From positions 1 to 50,115 of the forward strand of contig PCXZ01000031.1 of the NCBI GenBank assembly GCA_002762985.1: a stretch of 50,115 nucleotides of DNA, read 5' to 3'. Under the pieces are notes generated by a model. That model was not told where the DNA came from and made no database searches. It saw only the letters and a list, made by a program, of their open reading frames with translations. The translations under genes were made by a program, and so were the position numbers. This stretch comes from Candidatus Woesearchaeota archaeon CG10_big_fil_rev_8_21_14_0_10_44_13. GTDB lineage: Archaea > Nanobdellota > Nanobdellia > Woesearchaeales > UBA12501. Within the stretch, counting starts at the first letter, position 1. Each line of letters starts with the position of its first letter. Below are positions 25,068 through 33,131 of this stretch, in pieces.

Positions 25068-25196
25068 CGGGGATGAGGATTTGAACCCCAGTAGGCGCTA
25101 GGCCAACAGGTCCTAAGCCTGTCCCGTTTGGTCCGAAGATTCTGAGGACCTATGAAAATCCTCTGGATTTTCGGTTGACCGCTCCGGCATCCCCGC
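25066..25196 (-). tRNA. tRNA-Leu (anticodon UAG) with an apparent D-loop intron
   Basis: Acceptor strand GCGGGGA (25190-25196) pairs with TCCCCGC, discriminator A, no encoded CCA. The anticodon arm has ACAGG/CCTGT stem and loop CTTAGGA (anticodon at 25113-25115, UAG). The variable arm has a GGC/GCC stem as in class II Leu tRNA, and the T arm has TGGGG/CCTCA with TTCAAAT loop. The D arm (CCG/CGG) is interrupted by about 47 extra bases (about 25128-25174). Removing them gives a normal D loop GGTCAA plus ACGG. GGUC/GACC, an AAC bulge and CGAA/UUCG form a relaxed bulge-helix splice motif. Confidence 0.85.
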
Positions 25197-25312
25197 ATAG
25201 CTGGAAGTTTAGAAGGATTGTTTAAAAAGGTTGCGGGGGTTTGGGCTCTGTCCTGAATAAAGCTGAATAAAGGTTTGCAGCAATATCACGAGGCTCTATC
25301 GATATTATCCAT

Positions 25313-25786
25313 TCATATATCCAGGATCTCTGCAATAGCATAGTATCTTTTTTTCATCTCTGATAGCTGCGAATGTGTGATTTCCTTTTTTTCAATCTTT
25401 ATTTTAAGGTCCTTTTCTGCATCTTTCACTGCATCACCGATGTCCTGCATCCTGCCTGAGTACAATGCCCTGCAAATATTGTCTGCCTGTTCCTGCGCAA
25501 GAGAATCAACAGCAAGATCGATCTCTTTCATCATCCTTATGGCATCTTCGCTGCCAGCCAATCCTTTCTCTGCGACATATCTTTCAAATGCCTTTTTTTC
25601 AAGCATGGCTTTCTTCGCTTCTTCGACATCGGCAAGAACGCCGTAATCATCCCTTGCTGATGCGCATAGCCTGTCAAGCATGCTGATTGTTTTGTCATGG
25701 TATAATCTCATCTCTCCGGAATAAAGCGCTTCAGCAAGGACCCTTCTTGTCATTTCAGACTCATAATTGTTTATGTCGATTCCCAT
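25313..25786 (-). CDS. Small helical protein of unknown function, third gene of the AAA operon
   Basis: 157 residues, highly charged and alpha-helical, with heptad-like spacing in the C-terminal half (VKDAEKDLKIKIEKKEITHSQLSEMKKRYYAIAEIL). No TM segment or signal peptide is seen, so it is cytoplasmic. No family is recognised. It follows the AAA ATPase by 65 bases in the same direction and has GAGG before its ATG, so it is probably translated from the same transcript. It could be an adaptor or substrate of the ATPase. That is inferred from position only. Confidence 0.6.
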   Translation of the reverse strand: MGIDINNYESEMTRRVLAEALYSGEMRLYHDKTISMLDRLCASARDDYGVLADVEEAKKAMLEKKAFERYVAEKGLAGSEDAIRMMKEIDLAVDSLAQEQADNICRALYSGRMQDIGDAVKDAEKDLKIKIEKKEITHSQLSEMKKRYYAIAEILDI

Positions 25787-25851
25787 AAAGCATTGCCTCT
25801 TTCAGTGTTTTTCGGTGTTTTCCTTCGCTCATGCATCCTCTTCCTATCTTC

Positions 25852-27366
25852 CTACTTTCCTGCATCATACTTTCCTGGATCCCCAAGATATGCAGAAAGC
25901 GACAGGTCAAAATGATGCTGTTCGATGAACAGGGACCTGTCTTTTATGGAGTACATGCCTGCCTGATTGCAGATGAAATGGAGAGCCCTGAAGTTCGCGC
26001 CTTCTGTAGTTTCTGCAAGGCTGCCGATATCTATCTCCCTCAGTTTCATCTTCTTTGTCATGGCCTTCAATGCCTTGGCCCTGGAATCCCTGTCCGGCAG
26101 GCTGAATCCGACATGATAGTATGAAGGGAACCTGTCGCAGAATGTCCCGTCGAGCAGATGATAATAGTTTGTCGCGACTATCACTTTCACAGAATCAAGC
26201 GGATTGAAGCCGTCGATCTCTGCAAGCATCTGGTTCACGACATCCATGGAATATCTCCCATCGTCAGAATCCCTTGCCATTATGCACGCATCAACCTCAT
26301 CTATGAAGACTATGCTTGGGGCAAGGGCCCTCGCATCAGAGAACAGCTGCCTGACCATCATCGGGCCGTCCCCAAGGTATTTCTTCCTGAATTCAGGGCC
26401 AGAGACATAGAAGAACGGCAGCTTCATCTCATTCGCCAGGGCCTTCGCTATGAATGTCTTTCCAGTGCCAGGCGGCCCGTAGAATATGAGGCCTTTCGGA
26501 GCTTCAATCCCTTTTTCCCTGAACTCTTCCCTTCTTTCTATCGGCAGCCTTATCGCATCATAGATCAATCCCTTCTGCGTTTCCAGTCCGCCTATGTCAT
26601 CAAAAGTGATGTCAGGAAGATTTCTCGCAAGGAAATGATATTGCATATCATGCTCTCCATTAAGCCTGGCGGCCTGATTTTTTTTCCCTGCCGCCATTAT
26701 CTTCTTGATCTTTTCTTCTGCAATATCCTCAATGATTGATCCAGTTATGAATCCTGAATAGGTCTTATTCGATGGCATGATTACGGGGCTGCTTTTGATC
26801 GCGCTATCGAATGACGGGTCTGCAGCAGAGTCCCTGATCTTCGCTGTCTGCGCAATGACCCATTCAAAATAATTCACAGTGAGCTCTGATATCATCCCAG
26901 GGTTAATGCTGTTAGCCGCTTCGAGATATCTTGTCATCAGCTCCCCAATCACTAGTTTTTCCCTGAGGAGGGGATCCCTCTCATATTTCCTGAAGTCAAG
27001 GCTGTTCCTCATGAGGCCTTTCATCTCTTTTGTCTTTGTGATGCCTTTCGATGACATGAGAGACAATGCCTCATTCGCAGCGATATTCGCAGAGTATGAA
27101 TCCAGCAGGGCTTCTTTCTCAAGATAGCCAAGACGGGGACATGGACTTGCGATGCCTCCTGCAATCAATCCTCCTTCATCTTTAAGTGATCTCTTCACTG
27201 CCCTGTATGTGCCGAGAAAATCCGCGAAAGCGGCCCTCAATACATCTTTTTGGCTGCTCTTGTTTATGGTATCATCTACGAATGACCTGGCTATCTGGGA
27301 AAAACCTTCTTTTATGGCCTCTTCAAGACCGCTCTGGCTCACTCTTATGCTTCTTGCGGCAGTCAT
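25852..27366 (-). CDS. AAA ATPase with unrecognised N-terminal domain
   Basis: 504 residues. An N-terminal helical region of about 240 residues is of no known family. The AAA module then follows: DITFDDIGG (252-260), Walker A GPPGTGKT (297-304), pore-loop-like KYLGDG (329-334), Walker B IVFIDEVD (352-359), sensor 1 ATN (398-400). The arginine-finger region reads CDRF, so one of the usual two arginines is replaced. The AAA part resembles PAN/FtsH/Vps4-type ATPases, and no protease domain is attached. It lies 14 bases after a coiled-coil gene, its likely partner. Confidence 0.78.
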   Translation of the reverse strand: MTAARSIRVSQSGLEEAIKEGFSQIARSFVDDTINKSSQKDVLRAAFADFLGTYRAVKRSLKDEGGLIAGGIASPCPRLGYLEKEALLDSYSANIAANEALSLMSSKGITKTKEMKGLMRNSLDFRKYERDPLLREKLVIGELMTRYLEAANSINPGMISELTVNYFEWVIAQTAKIRDSAADPSFDSAIKSSPVIMPSNKTYSGFITGSIIEDIAEEKIKKIMAAGKKNQAARLNGEHDMQYHFLARNLPDITFDDIGGLETQKGLIYDAIRLPIERREEFREKGIEAPKGLIFYGPPGTGKTFIAKALANEMKLPFFYVSGPEFRKKYLGDGPMMVRQLFSDARALAPSIVFIDEVDACIMARDSDDGRYSMDVVNQMLAEIDGFNPLDSVKVIVATNYYHLLDGTFCDRFPSYYHVGFSLPDRDSRAKALKAMTKKMKLREIDIGSLAETTEGANFRALHFICNQAGMYSIKDRSLFIEQHHFDLSLSAYLGDPGKYDAGK

Positions 27367-27380
27367 GCTTCAGCCACGCT

Positions 27381-28640
27381 TCATTGCTCTCTCCTGCTGA
27401 ACAGGTTGTCGAAATTCTGGTATGCCCTAAGGCATTCTTCCTGCCTCATCTTGTCCATGACATTCCTTGCGCCATCAGATGCGCTGGCAGGATAGACAGG
27501 AAGGCCATTCGGCGGACAGCCTCTCATCTTAGCGCTCTCTATCAGGGTGCTTGAGAAATCCTCCTGTATCTGCTTCAGGCCTTCCTGCATCTTCCTCATC
27601 TCGCGCAGCAGTATCCTCCCTTCCTTAAGCTCTATTGCGATCCCGCATTTCCTGTAGTCTTTTATCATGCTGTCCAGGATGTCATAATGGCTTTTCGCCT
27701 GCTCAAGCACGTGCTCGCTCTCGTCCCTTGCGAGATCCATATTCATGTAGAATGACTGCTTCCATGAATAGATAGCAGAATCCCTGTTGATGCGCCTTGC
27801 TGCTGCGCGCTGCTGGCTGTATAACCTGCCGAGATCCTTCCTCATGGCTGCTATCTCGCTGGCCGCTTCAGCATTCCCTGCTGCCTGCACTTGTCCTGAT
27901 ACTTTTTGTTCCTGCCCTCCTGATGCTCCACCTTCCTGCAGCCTCTTCGTCTCTTCTTCAATCTTGGAGATGCTTTTAGAAAGCACATCAAGCTCGAACT
28001 TGTCATCCCTCAGGCCCTTCTCAAGGGCATCTATCTGCCTGTTGTATTCCTCTTCCCTTCCCTTTTCGCGGGAAAATTTCTTTTCATAGAACATTATCTG
28101 CGTTTCAAGCTCTTTCATCACCCTCTCTGCCTGCCTCGCGCCGACATCAGCGTTTATCTTTCTTGCCGCCTTGTCTTTGAAATTTGCGCTTATCTGGCCG
28201 GCGATATAGATGACCGCTTTCTCATGCAGCCTGTAATGGTCCTCATAGTTCCCAGTGACGAATATATCCTGTATCTTCCTGTCTATGCCTGCAAGCTTCT
28301 TCTCGAGGGTCTCAAGATATCTTATGTTGTCCTCTTCCTGCTTCTTCTTCATATGCTCTTCATATTTGTTTATGAAGACCTGCTTGTCATTTCCTATGCA
28401 GTCGAGAACGATATCCTTTGCTTTCCCTGATTCCAGGTTGAGCAGGTTCTCAAGTATATCAGAAAGTTTCTGCTCTCTCAATCCGAACTCTTCTGCTGGT
28501 GTTTGATGCAGCGTCTGTTCCTGCTGCGGATCCTGAACTGACCCTTCATCCTCGATCATCAAACCCTGCCCCATTGCATTTCCCATCTCATGCCCTGCTG
28601 CACAGCTTCCTGAACTATTCTCTTTTTCTCCTGGTCCCAT
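27381..28640 (-). CDS. Cytoplasmic coiled-coil protein, likely AAA partner
   Basis: 419 residues from ATG 28640, chosen because GAGGAGGAGG lies six bases before it. The first 45 residues are low-complexity and Gln/Glu-rich; long heptad-containing helices follow (about 60-330) with a Gly/Ser/Gln break near 240-265. The C-terminus includes a short conserved-looking helix (QKDEECLRAYQNF-like). No catalytic motif, TM segment or known family is recognised. It ends 14 bases before the AAA gene, which suggests translational coupling and a stable complex of the two. Upstream frame up to 28682 is less likely translated. Confidence 0.62.
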   Translation of the reverse strand: MGPGEKENSSGSCAAGHEMGNAMGQGLMIEDEGSVQDPQQEQTLHQTPAEEFGLREQKLSDILENLLNLESGKAKDIVLDCIGNDKQVFINKYEEHMKKKQEEDNIRYLETLEKKLAGIDRKIQDIFVTGNYEDHYRLHEKAVIYIAGQISANFKDKAARKINADVGARQAERVMKELETQIMFYEKKFSREKGREEEYNRQIDALEKGLRDDKFELDVLSKSISKIEEETKRLQEGGASGGQEQKVSGQVQAAGNAEAASEIAAMRKDLGRLYSQQRAAARRINRDSAIYSWKQSFYMNMDLARDESEHVLEQAKSHYDILDSMIKDYRKCGIAIELKEGRILLREMRKMQEGLKQIQEDFSSTLIESAKMRGCPPNGLPVYPASASDGARNVMDKMRQEECLRAYQNFDNLFSRREQ

Positions 28641-28682
28641 TTTCATCCTCCTCCTCATTGAAAAACTTATTGAAAATTCCAT

Positions 28683-28987
28683 TGAAATGATTGAAAGCGT
28701 GTTCTGCTTTATATGCCGAAAACATCATCATTATGATTCTGCTCTCATCACTCTCATGAGAATATCATGTTTCCATTTTTAATAAGCCTTTACTGGAAAA
28801 AACCGGAGGAATTCCGGAGATAGATGTGCAGAATCGGAAACTTTCCGGAAAAAGAGGGGAAATCCGGAGGATTTGCAGAGGGCATGTAAAAGGCGCCGGG
28901 AAGGGCTTTTTGAAGCGTTTTAGGTGGGGGCGAATATGGAAAGGAAAGATTTATATAGGATTTACTACTATAAGGGGGTGTAGTTTA
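28683..28987. other. Divergent intergenic region with CCGGA-rich hairpins and TATA
   Basis: No gene is seen. Between 28800 and 28880 CCGGA/TCCGG motifs recur: CCGGA-GGAAT-TCCGG at 28803-28817, TTTCCGG at 28843, and AAATCC/GGATTT around 28859-28874. A plus-strand TATA box TTTATATAG (28949-28957) serves the TPR-kinase gene, and this position argues against starts further upstream. Confidence 0.5.
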
Positions 28988-31747
28988 ATGGGGCTTGGTA
29001 AGATGGATGATGATAATGAAGGCGGAAGTCTATTGGAGGATTTGATAAACAAAGGGGTGCAGCTGTTACAAAACAAAAACCCGGAAGAAGCAGAGATCTG
29101 CTTTAAAAGAGCTTTAGAGATGAACCCAGAGTCTGATATTGTACATAGGGGATTCACCTTTTATTACCATGCAACCGGCAATATGCAACTAGCCTTAAAG
29201 GAAGCGGAAATAGCCTGCAGGATTGACAGCGAAAACCCATATAATCTATCCAATCTTGGTAATATCCTCTTTTTATCAGAAAATTATGATCGGGCTATCC
29301 TTTATCTGAAAAAGGCGATTGAGAAAGGGGCTAAAAATCCGCATCATCTGCATTATAGTATTGGTACGATATTCCAAAGGAATGGCAGAAACAAAGAAGC
29401 AGTCGATCATTTCATGAAAGCAGAGGAGATGGGATTTAAGAATACTGAATTGTATAATAAGATGGGCTCTTGTTTCAGGCAATTGAAGCGATTCGATGAG
29501 GCAGAGGAGACATTTAAAAAGGCTCTTGAGATAAATCCTAAGTTTGAAAGCGCTTATCTCGGCTTAGGTAACATATATCTTAATAAGGGAGACTTGGAAA
29601 AAGCAGAAAGTGCCTTTTTGAAATCCCTTGAATTGAATAATGATAACAAAAATACTTTAAATAGCCTGGCAGGGGTATACTTTAAAAGAGGAGAATATGA
29701 AAAATCAATATTTTATTTTGATAAGGCGATTGAAGCAGGTTATGATCTTGCTTCCGGTTTGATAAGCATCTCATCTGTCCTAATCCTTCAAGACAAAAAA
29801 GAGGATGCAGTCAGATTATTGAAGGAAGCTTCTAAAACGAATGACAGCACAGAATTACAGAGGATAGTGCATATCTCGATAGTATTGAATGAATTAGAGC
29901 TTGGCAGGGATATATGCAATAAAATTTTAAGTATCGACCCGAATGACCATTTGGGATATTTTAGTCTTGGGAGGATAGAATGCAAAAAAAATAATTTAAA
30001 AAGAGCAGAACAACTCTTTAAAAAAGCGATATCTCTTGATGATTGTTTTACAGATTCATTTTCTTGGTTGAGCAAGGTTTACAATGAGATGGGAAAACCA
30101 GACAAAGCATTGGCATGCATAAAAGAGGGGTTTAAGATAACACAGAATGATGCGGGTTTATTTTTAAATGAAGGGTACAGCCATCTTCTTGAAAAAAAAT
30201 ATGCTGAGGCGACGGTGTGTTTTGAGAGAGCGAGAGAACTCGATCCGACAAATTTTGAACCGGCGCATGGTTTAGGCGTTGTATCTCTCGAGAGAGGTGA
30301 TTATTCAAATGCGGAAAAAAAATTCGATGAAGCCCTTGCTATTTTTTATAAGGAATCGGCATCTCATCACTGCCTGGGCGTCATCCGTTTCAAACAAGGC
30401 AGATTCAAAGAAGCGGAAAAAAAGTTTTTGGAAGCGTTAAGTATAGATGGCAGTTATGGCCCCCCATATAACGGTCTGGCACTTGTTTATATGGAGATGA
30501 AAAGATTCCCTGAAGCGCTGTACAACATGACTTCAGCAATAGCTCTCGAACCAAACCGAATCATTTATCGCAGAAATTTGGTGGAGCTGTTAAATAAAAT
30601 TAATTCAGTGGATGATGTAATCGGAATGTGCGGTGATTTCCTGAAAGAGAACCCTTCTTTTTCTGGGATGAACCATATTCTTGCAATGCTTTTAGATTTT
30701 GTATATGACTCAGGAGAAGAAGCGGAACCATATTACCATAAGATGATAGAGATGATGAAAAATGATCCAAATTTCATGCAAAATCTGAGAAATTATGGCA
30801 ATTCAACCAATCCTGTGAAGGTAGACTCTTTCAACCCCATAACAGAGAAGATGTTTTTCATAAAATGCAATGATGGAAAAAGGAGTATGGAATCAGAGAA
30901 AACAAGGCTAAAGAATGAATTTGCAATAAAAACTTTTGTCTCAAATGCATTAAAAATGTATAATCCTGCTTCGAAGATAGAAAAGCCCGTTGCTTTCTTT
31001 GGCCATTCAGACGGAAATATCTATCTTATCACAAAAACAGAGGGGAGAAGAAACCTGAGGGATGCGGGTATGGAAGATGGTTATGATAACCCTGCCATGG
31101 AAGAAAACGTCCTCAAGTGTCTCCTCACGCTTGCAGAGATGCATGGTGTAATAACCAAGGAACTCGATGGCACGAACAAAATTGATGTTTTTGATGGAAG
31201 GAGGGAATACAAAGTTGTCCTTGGAAAATTTGATTATCAGCATGATCTCAACAGGAGGCTTTTTGACAGATTCGGCCATAGTAAGGATTCAGAAAAGCTT
31301 TCAAGATTGATGCTTGATTTTATAAGAGGCGAGACTATTGGCCAGGATTTCTTTATACATGGGGATATGTATGAGACAAATGCCCTTGAAGGCGGTTCAA
31401 TAGTCGATTATGAGAAGTGCTGTCTCGGGGATCCGACATTGGATGCTGCTGGAACCCTGAACAATCCTTCATTCAATTTTGATCCTATGGGGCCTTTTGA
31501 AGGGTATTACAACCATTTTGTGGAATGTTATGACAAGCAATGTAAATTTGCTGATTTTAAGAGGTCATTTTTTGCACATAGGTTCTTTTATTCAATCGGT
31601 TTTGCAGGCAGCAGATTTTTCCATAAGGATTATGATGTTGCGCAGAAACTTGCTGACAGGGCCATAGGCATGATGGAAGAAAAAAAGTTTGTTGAAATGA
31701 AAAAGAGTTTTATTGATTATATGGGTGGTTCTTTAAAAAGAAAGTAG
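28988..31747 (+). CDS. TPR-repeat protein fused to a kinase-fold domain
   Basis: 919 residues from ATG 28988. Longer frames upstream cross the TATA box at 28949-28957 and are not favoured. About 14 tetratricopeptide repeats (about 20-580) are seen, each with the A-x-x-x-F-x-x-A-L/I-x-x-D/N-P pattern. The C-terminal part (about 640-919) has a kinase/APH-type fold: I-H-G-D at 790-793 with Asn at 798 in the catalytic loop and D-Y-E at 807 for metal. The protein is probably cytoplasmic and could phosphorylate a ligand brought by the TPR superhelix. The region is more AT-rich than its neighbours, hinting at acquisition. Confidence 0.7.
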   Translation: MGLGKMDDDNEGGSLLEDLINKGVQLLQNKNPEEAEICFKRALEMNPESDIVHRGFTFYYHATGNMQLALKEAEIACRIDSENPYNLSNLGNILFLSENYDRAILYLKKAIEKGAKNPHHLHYSIGTIFQRNGRNKEAVDHFMKAEEMGFKNTELYNKMGSCFRQLKRFDEAEETFKKALEINPKFESAYLGLGNIYLNKGDLEKAESAFLKSLELNNDNKNTLNSLAGVYFKRGEYEKSIFYFDKAIEAGYDLASGLISISSVLILQDKKEDAVRLLKEASKTNDSTELQRIVHISIVLNELELGRDICNKILSIDPNDHLGYFSLGRIECKKNNLKRAEQLFKKAISLDDCFTDSFSWLSKVYNEMGKPDKALACIKEGFKITQNDAGLFLNEGYSHLLEKKYAEATVCFERARELDPTNFEPAHGLGVVSLERGDYSNAEKKFDEALAIFYKESASHHCLGVIRFKQGRFKEAEKKFLEALSIDGSYGPPYNGLALVYMEMKRFPEALYNMTSAIALEPNRIIYRRNLVELLNKINSVDDVIGMCGDFLKENPSFSGMNHILAMLLDFVYDSGEEAEPYYHKMIEMMKNDPNFMQNLRNYGNSTNPVKVDSFNPITEKMFFIKCNDGKRSMESEKTRLKNEFAIKTFVSNALKMYNPASKIEKPVAFFGHSDGNIYLITKTEGRRNLRDAGMEDGYDNPAMEENVLKCLLTLAEMHGVITKELDGTNKIDVFDGRREYKVVLGKFDYQHDLNRRLFDRFGHSKDSEKLSRLMLDFIRGETIGQDFFIHGDMYETNALEGGSIVDYEKCCLGDPTLDAAGTLNNPSFNFDPMGPFEGYYNHFVECYDKQCKFADFKRSFFAHRFFYSIGFAGSRFFHKDYDVAQKLADRAIGMMEEKKFVEMKKSFIDYMGGSLKRK

Positions 31748-31748
31748 C

Positions 31749-32657
31749 TTAATGTTTTAGGGCGATAAGCGGCCCTATGAGATTAAAGATTTCCTGGGCA
31801 ATCACGATGGAGTGATGCAGTATAATCTCATCAGTCTTATTTTTTCTTCCAAGATATTTATCAAAATCTTTCACCATTGATTTTCTTAGTTTTGCTATCT
31901 TAACGATTTTTTTTGGTTCAAAAGCATAAAATGATTCATAAAACAATCGCAGCATCTCCCCTGTTTTTTTATAAAAATCCATGATCTCTTTATTGACCCC
32001 ATAATCATTTTTTATCAGATAATCAAACAGGTATTTATATTCGTCTGATATTTTTTCCAATTGTTCTATGATGACATAAAGAAAAGTTCGTTTATTTTCT
32101 TCGATATGGTGCCTCCTATTTAATGTTCTTCTGCAAAATGTCGTTAATCTGTTATTTGTCTCCTCTAAAAGGCGTAAATTCTTCAATTTTACGAGATCCT
32201 TATTGTTTATTGCAACATAGCCTTCCTCTGCCTGCATGAGCGATGTAAGGAATATCCTTCTTAATATATCATCAAAACCTTCTTTTAAAACTTCCGATAT
32301 TATCTCTATGCTGCAATAATCCCCTTCTTGTTTTACTATTTCATAACCTATTGTTTCATTCCCCATTGCATGCTGAACAAGCTGTATATCTTCAGGCCCT
32401 TTAAGCAGAATTTTTATCTTATCATACCCTTCCTTGTACAAAGAATGGATGGCCCTGGGTATGAGAATGTCGAACTCAGCCATATCTATCTCGAGGGACT
32501 GATCCTTTGATTTTTCGCCTAAAGAAAAGGTGATGGAATCTGTCTTTTCAATGACCTCCACTTCATCCCCCTGCTTAACACCATACTTCCTTATCCATTT
32601 GCTAGGCAAAGAGACGGTCAAGGTGTTCATGCCTACCCTATTGACCTTCCTTTTCAT
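31749..32657 (-). CDS. AbrB-PhoU fusion transcription regulator
   Basis: 302 residues. The N-terminus (about 1-45, KVNRVGMNTLTVSLPSKWIRKYGVKQGDEVEV) is an AbrB/SpoVT DNA-binding fold. The rest is helical and fits archaeal PhoU-like phosphate-uptake regulators (helix bundle with a long middle region). PhoU proteins in bacteria act on phosphate transport. No phosphate transporter lies here, so the ligand is unclear. Its stop is one base from that of the TPR-kinase gene (convergent). The upstream gap is shared with the divergent metalloprotease operon. Minus-strand TATA at 32682-32690 suggests a leaderless transcript. Confidence 0.75.
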   Translation of the reverse strand: MKRKVNRVGMNTLTVSLPSKWIRKYGVKQGDEVEVIEKTDSITFSLGEKSKDQSLEIDMAEFDILIPRAIHSLYKEGYDKIKILLKGPEDIQLVQHAMGNETIGYEIVKQEGDYCSIEIISEVLKEGFDDILRRIFLTSLMQAEEGYVAINNKDLVKLKNLRLLEETNNRLTTFCRRTLNRRHHIEENKRTFLYVIIEQLEKISDEYKYLFDYLIKNDYGVNKEIMDFYKKTGEMLRLFYESFYAFEPKKIVKIAKLRKSMVKDFDKYLGRKNKTDEIILHHSIVIAQEIFNLIGPLIALKH

Positions 32658-32700
32658 GCTATAAACCCCTATAAGCTTGTAGTATAAATACTTTTCTCTG

Positions 32701-32720
32701 TTGTAATTATGTAATTACAA
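32701..32720. promoter_or_regulatory. Palindrome in the shared divergent promoter region
   Basis: Perfect palindrome with arms TTGTAATTA and TAATTACAA around TG. It lies between the minus-strand TATA of the AbrB-PhoU gene (32682-32690) and the plus-strand TATA (about 32741-32750) of the next operon. Half-sites TATAATTG and CATTACAAT follow near 32730 and 32772. A dimeric regulator, perhaps the AbrB-PhoU protein, is the likely binder. Confidence 0.6.
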
Positions 32721-32801
32721 TAATCATTATAATTGCAAAAAGTATATATATCTTAAAGAATATAGTACAATCATTACAATAAATGGTTGGAGGCACTCAA
32801 A

Positions 32802-33065
32802 ATGGGGATAACAAGACTAGCAGCATACGCGGTCGTGGCAGCGCTCTCATTCGGAGGGGGCTATGCGGCGCATTATTACCAGCAGAACAAAGACACGAAT
32901 TACACGATAGGCGTCACAAGGGACAACTTCGGCATAAAGAAGAACGAAGGGATAGAACAGAGAGTCGACAACACAGCTGATGAGGCAAGGAAGAGATTCA
33001 ACAAGAAGAGAAAGGATGCGGCTGATTTTTTCCATGATATCGGCGAAAAGGTCGATCCTGACTGA
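32802..33065 (+). CDS. Small single-TM protein, first gene of the metalloprotease operon
   Basis: 87 residues. One N-terminal TM segment (about 3-22, ending in a glycine-rich GGGYAAHYY), then a charged helical tail with KRFNKKRKDAADFFHDIG. GGAGG lies eight bases before ATG 32802; an upstream TTG (32787) overlaps that site, so the ATG is preferred. No family is recognised. The TM end could be a signal anchor with the tail outside. Same direction and short spacing to the next gene (about 66 bases) suggest an operon. Confidence 0.58.
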   Translation: MGITRLAAYAVVAALSFGGGYAAHYYQQNKDTNYTIGVTRDNFGIKKNEGIEQRVDNTADEARKRFNKKRKDAADFFHDIGEKVDPD

Positions 33066-33131
33066 ACATTGGCGATGATGGGCGATGAGCAACACTGAAT
33101 ACAGACAGATGGACTCAACTGAGGGGACAAG

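Noticed and set aside
28826-28987. N-terminal extension of the TPR-kinase
   Set aside because: It is Arg/Gly/Lys-rich, unlike the rest, and the TATA box at 28949-28957 lies within it.
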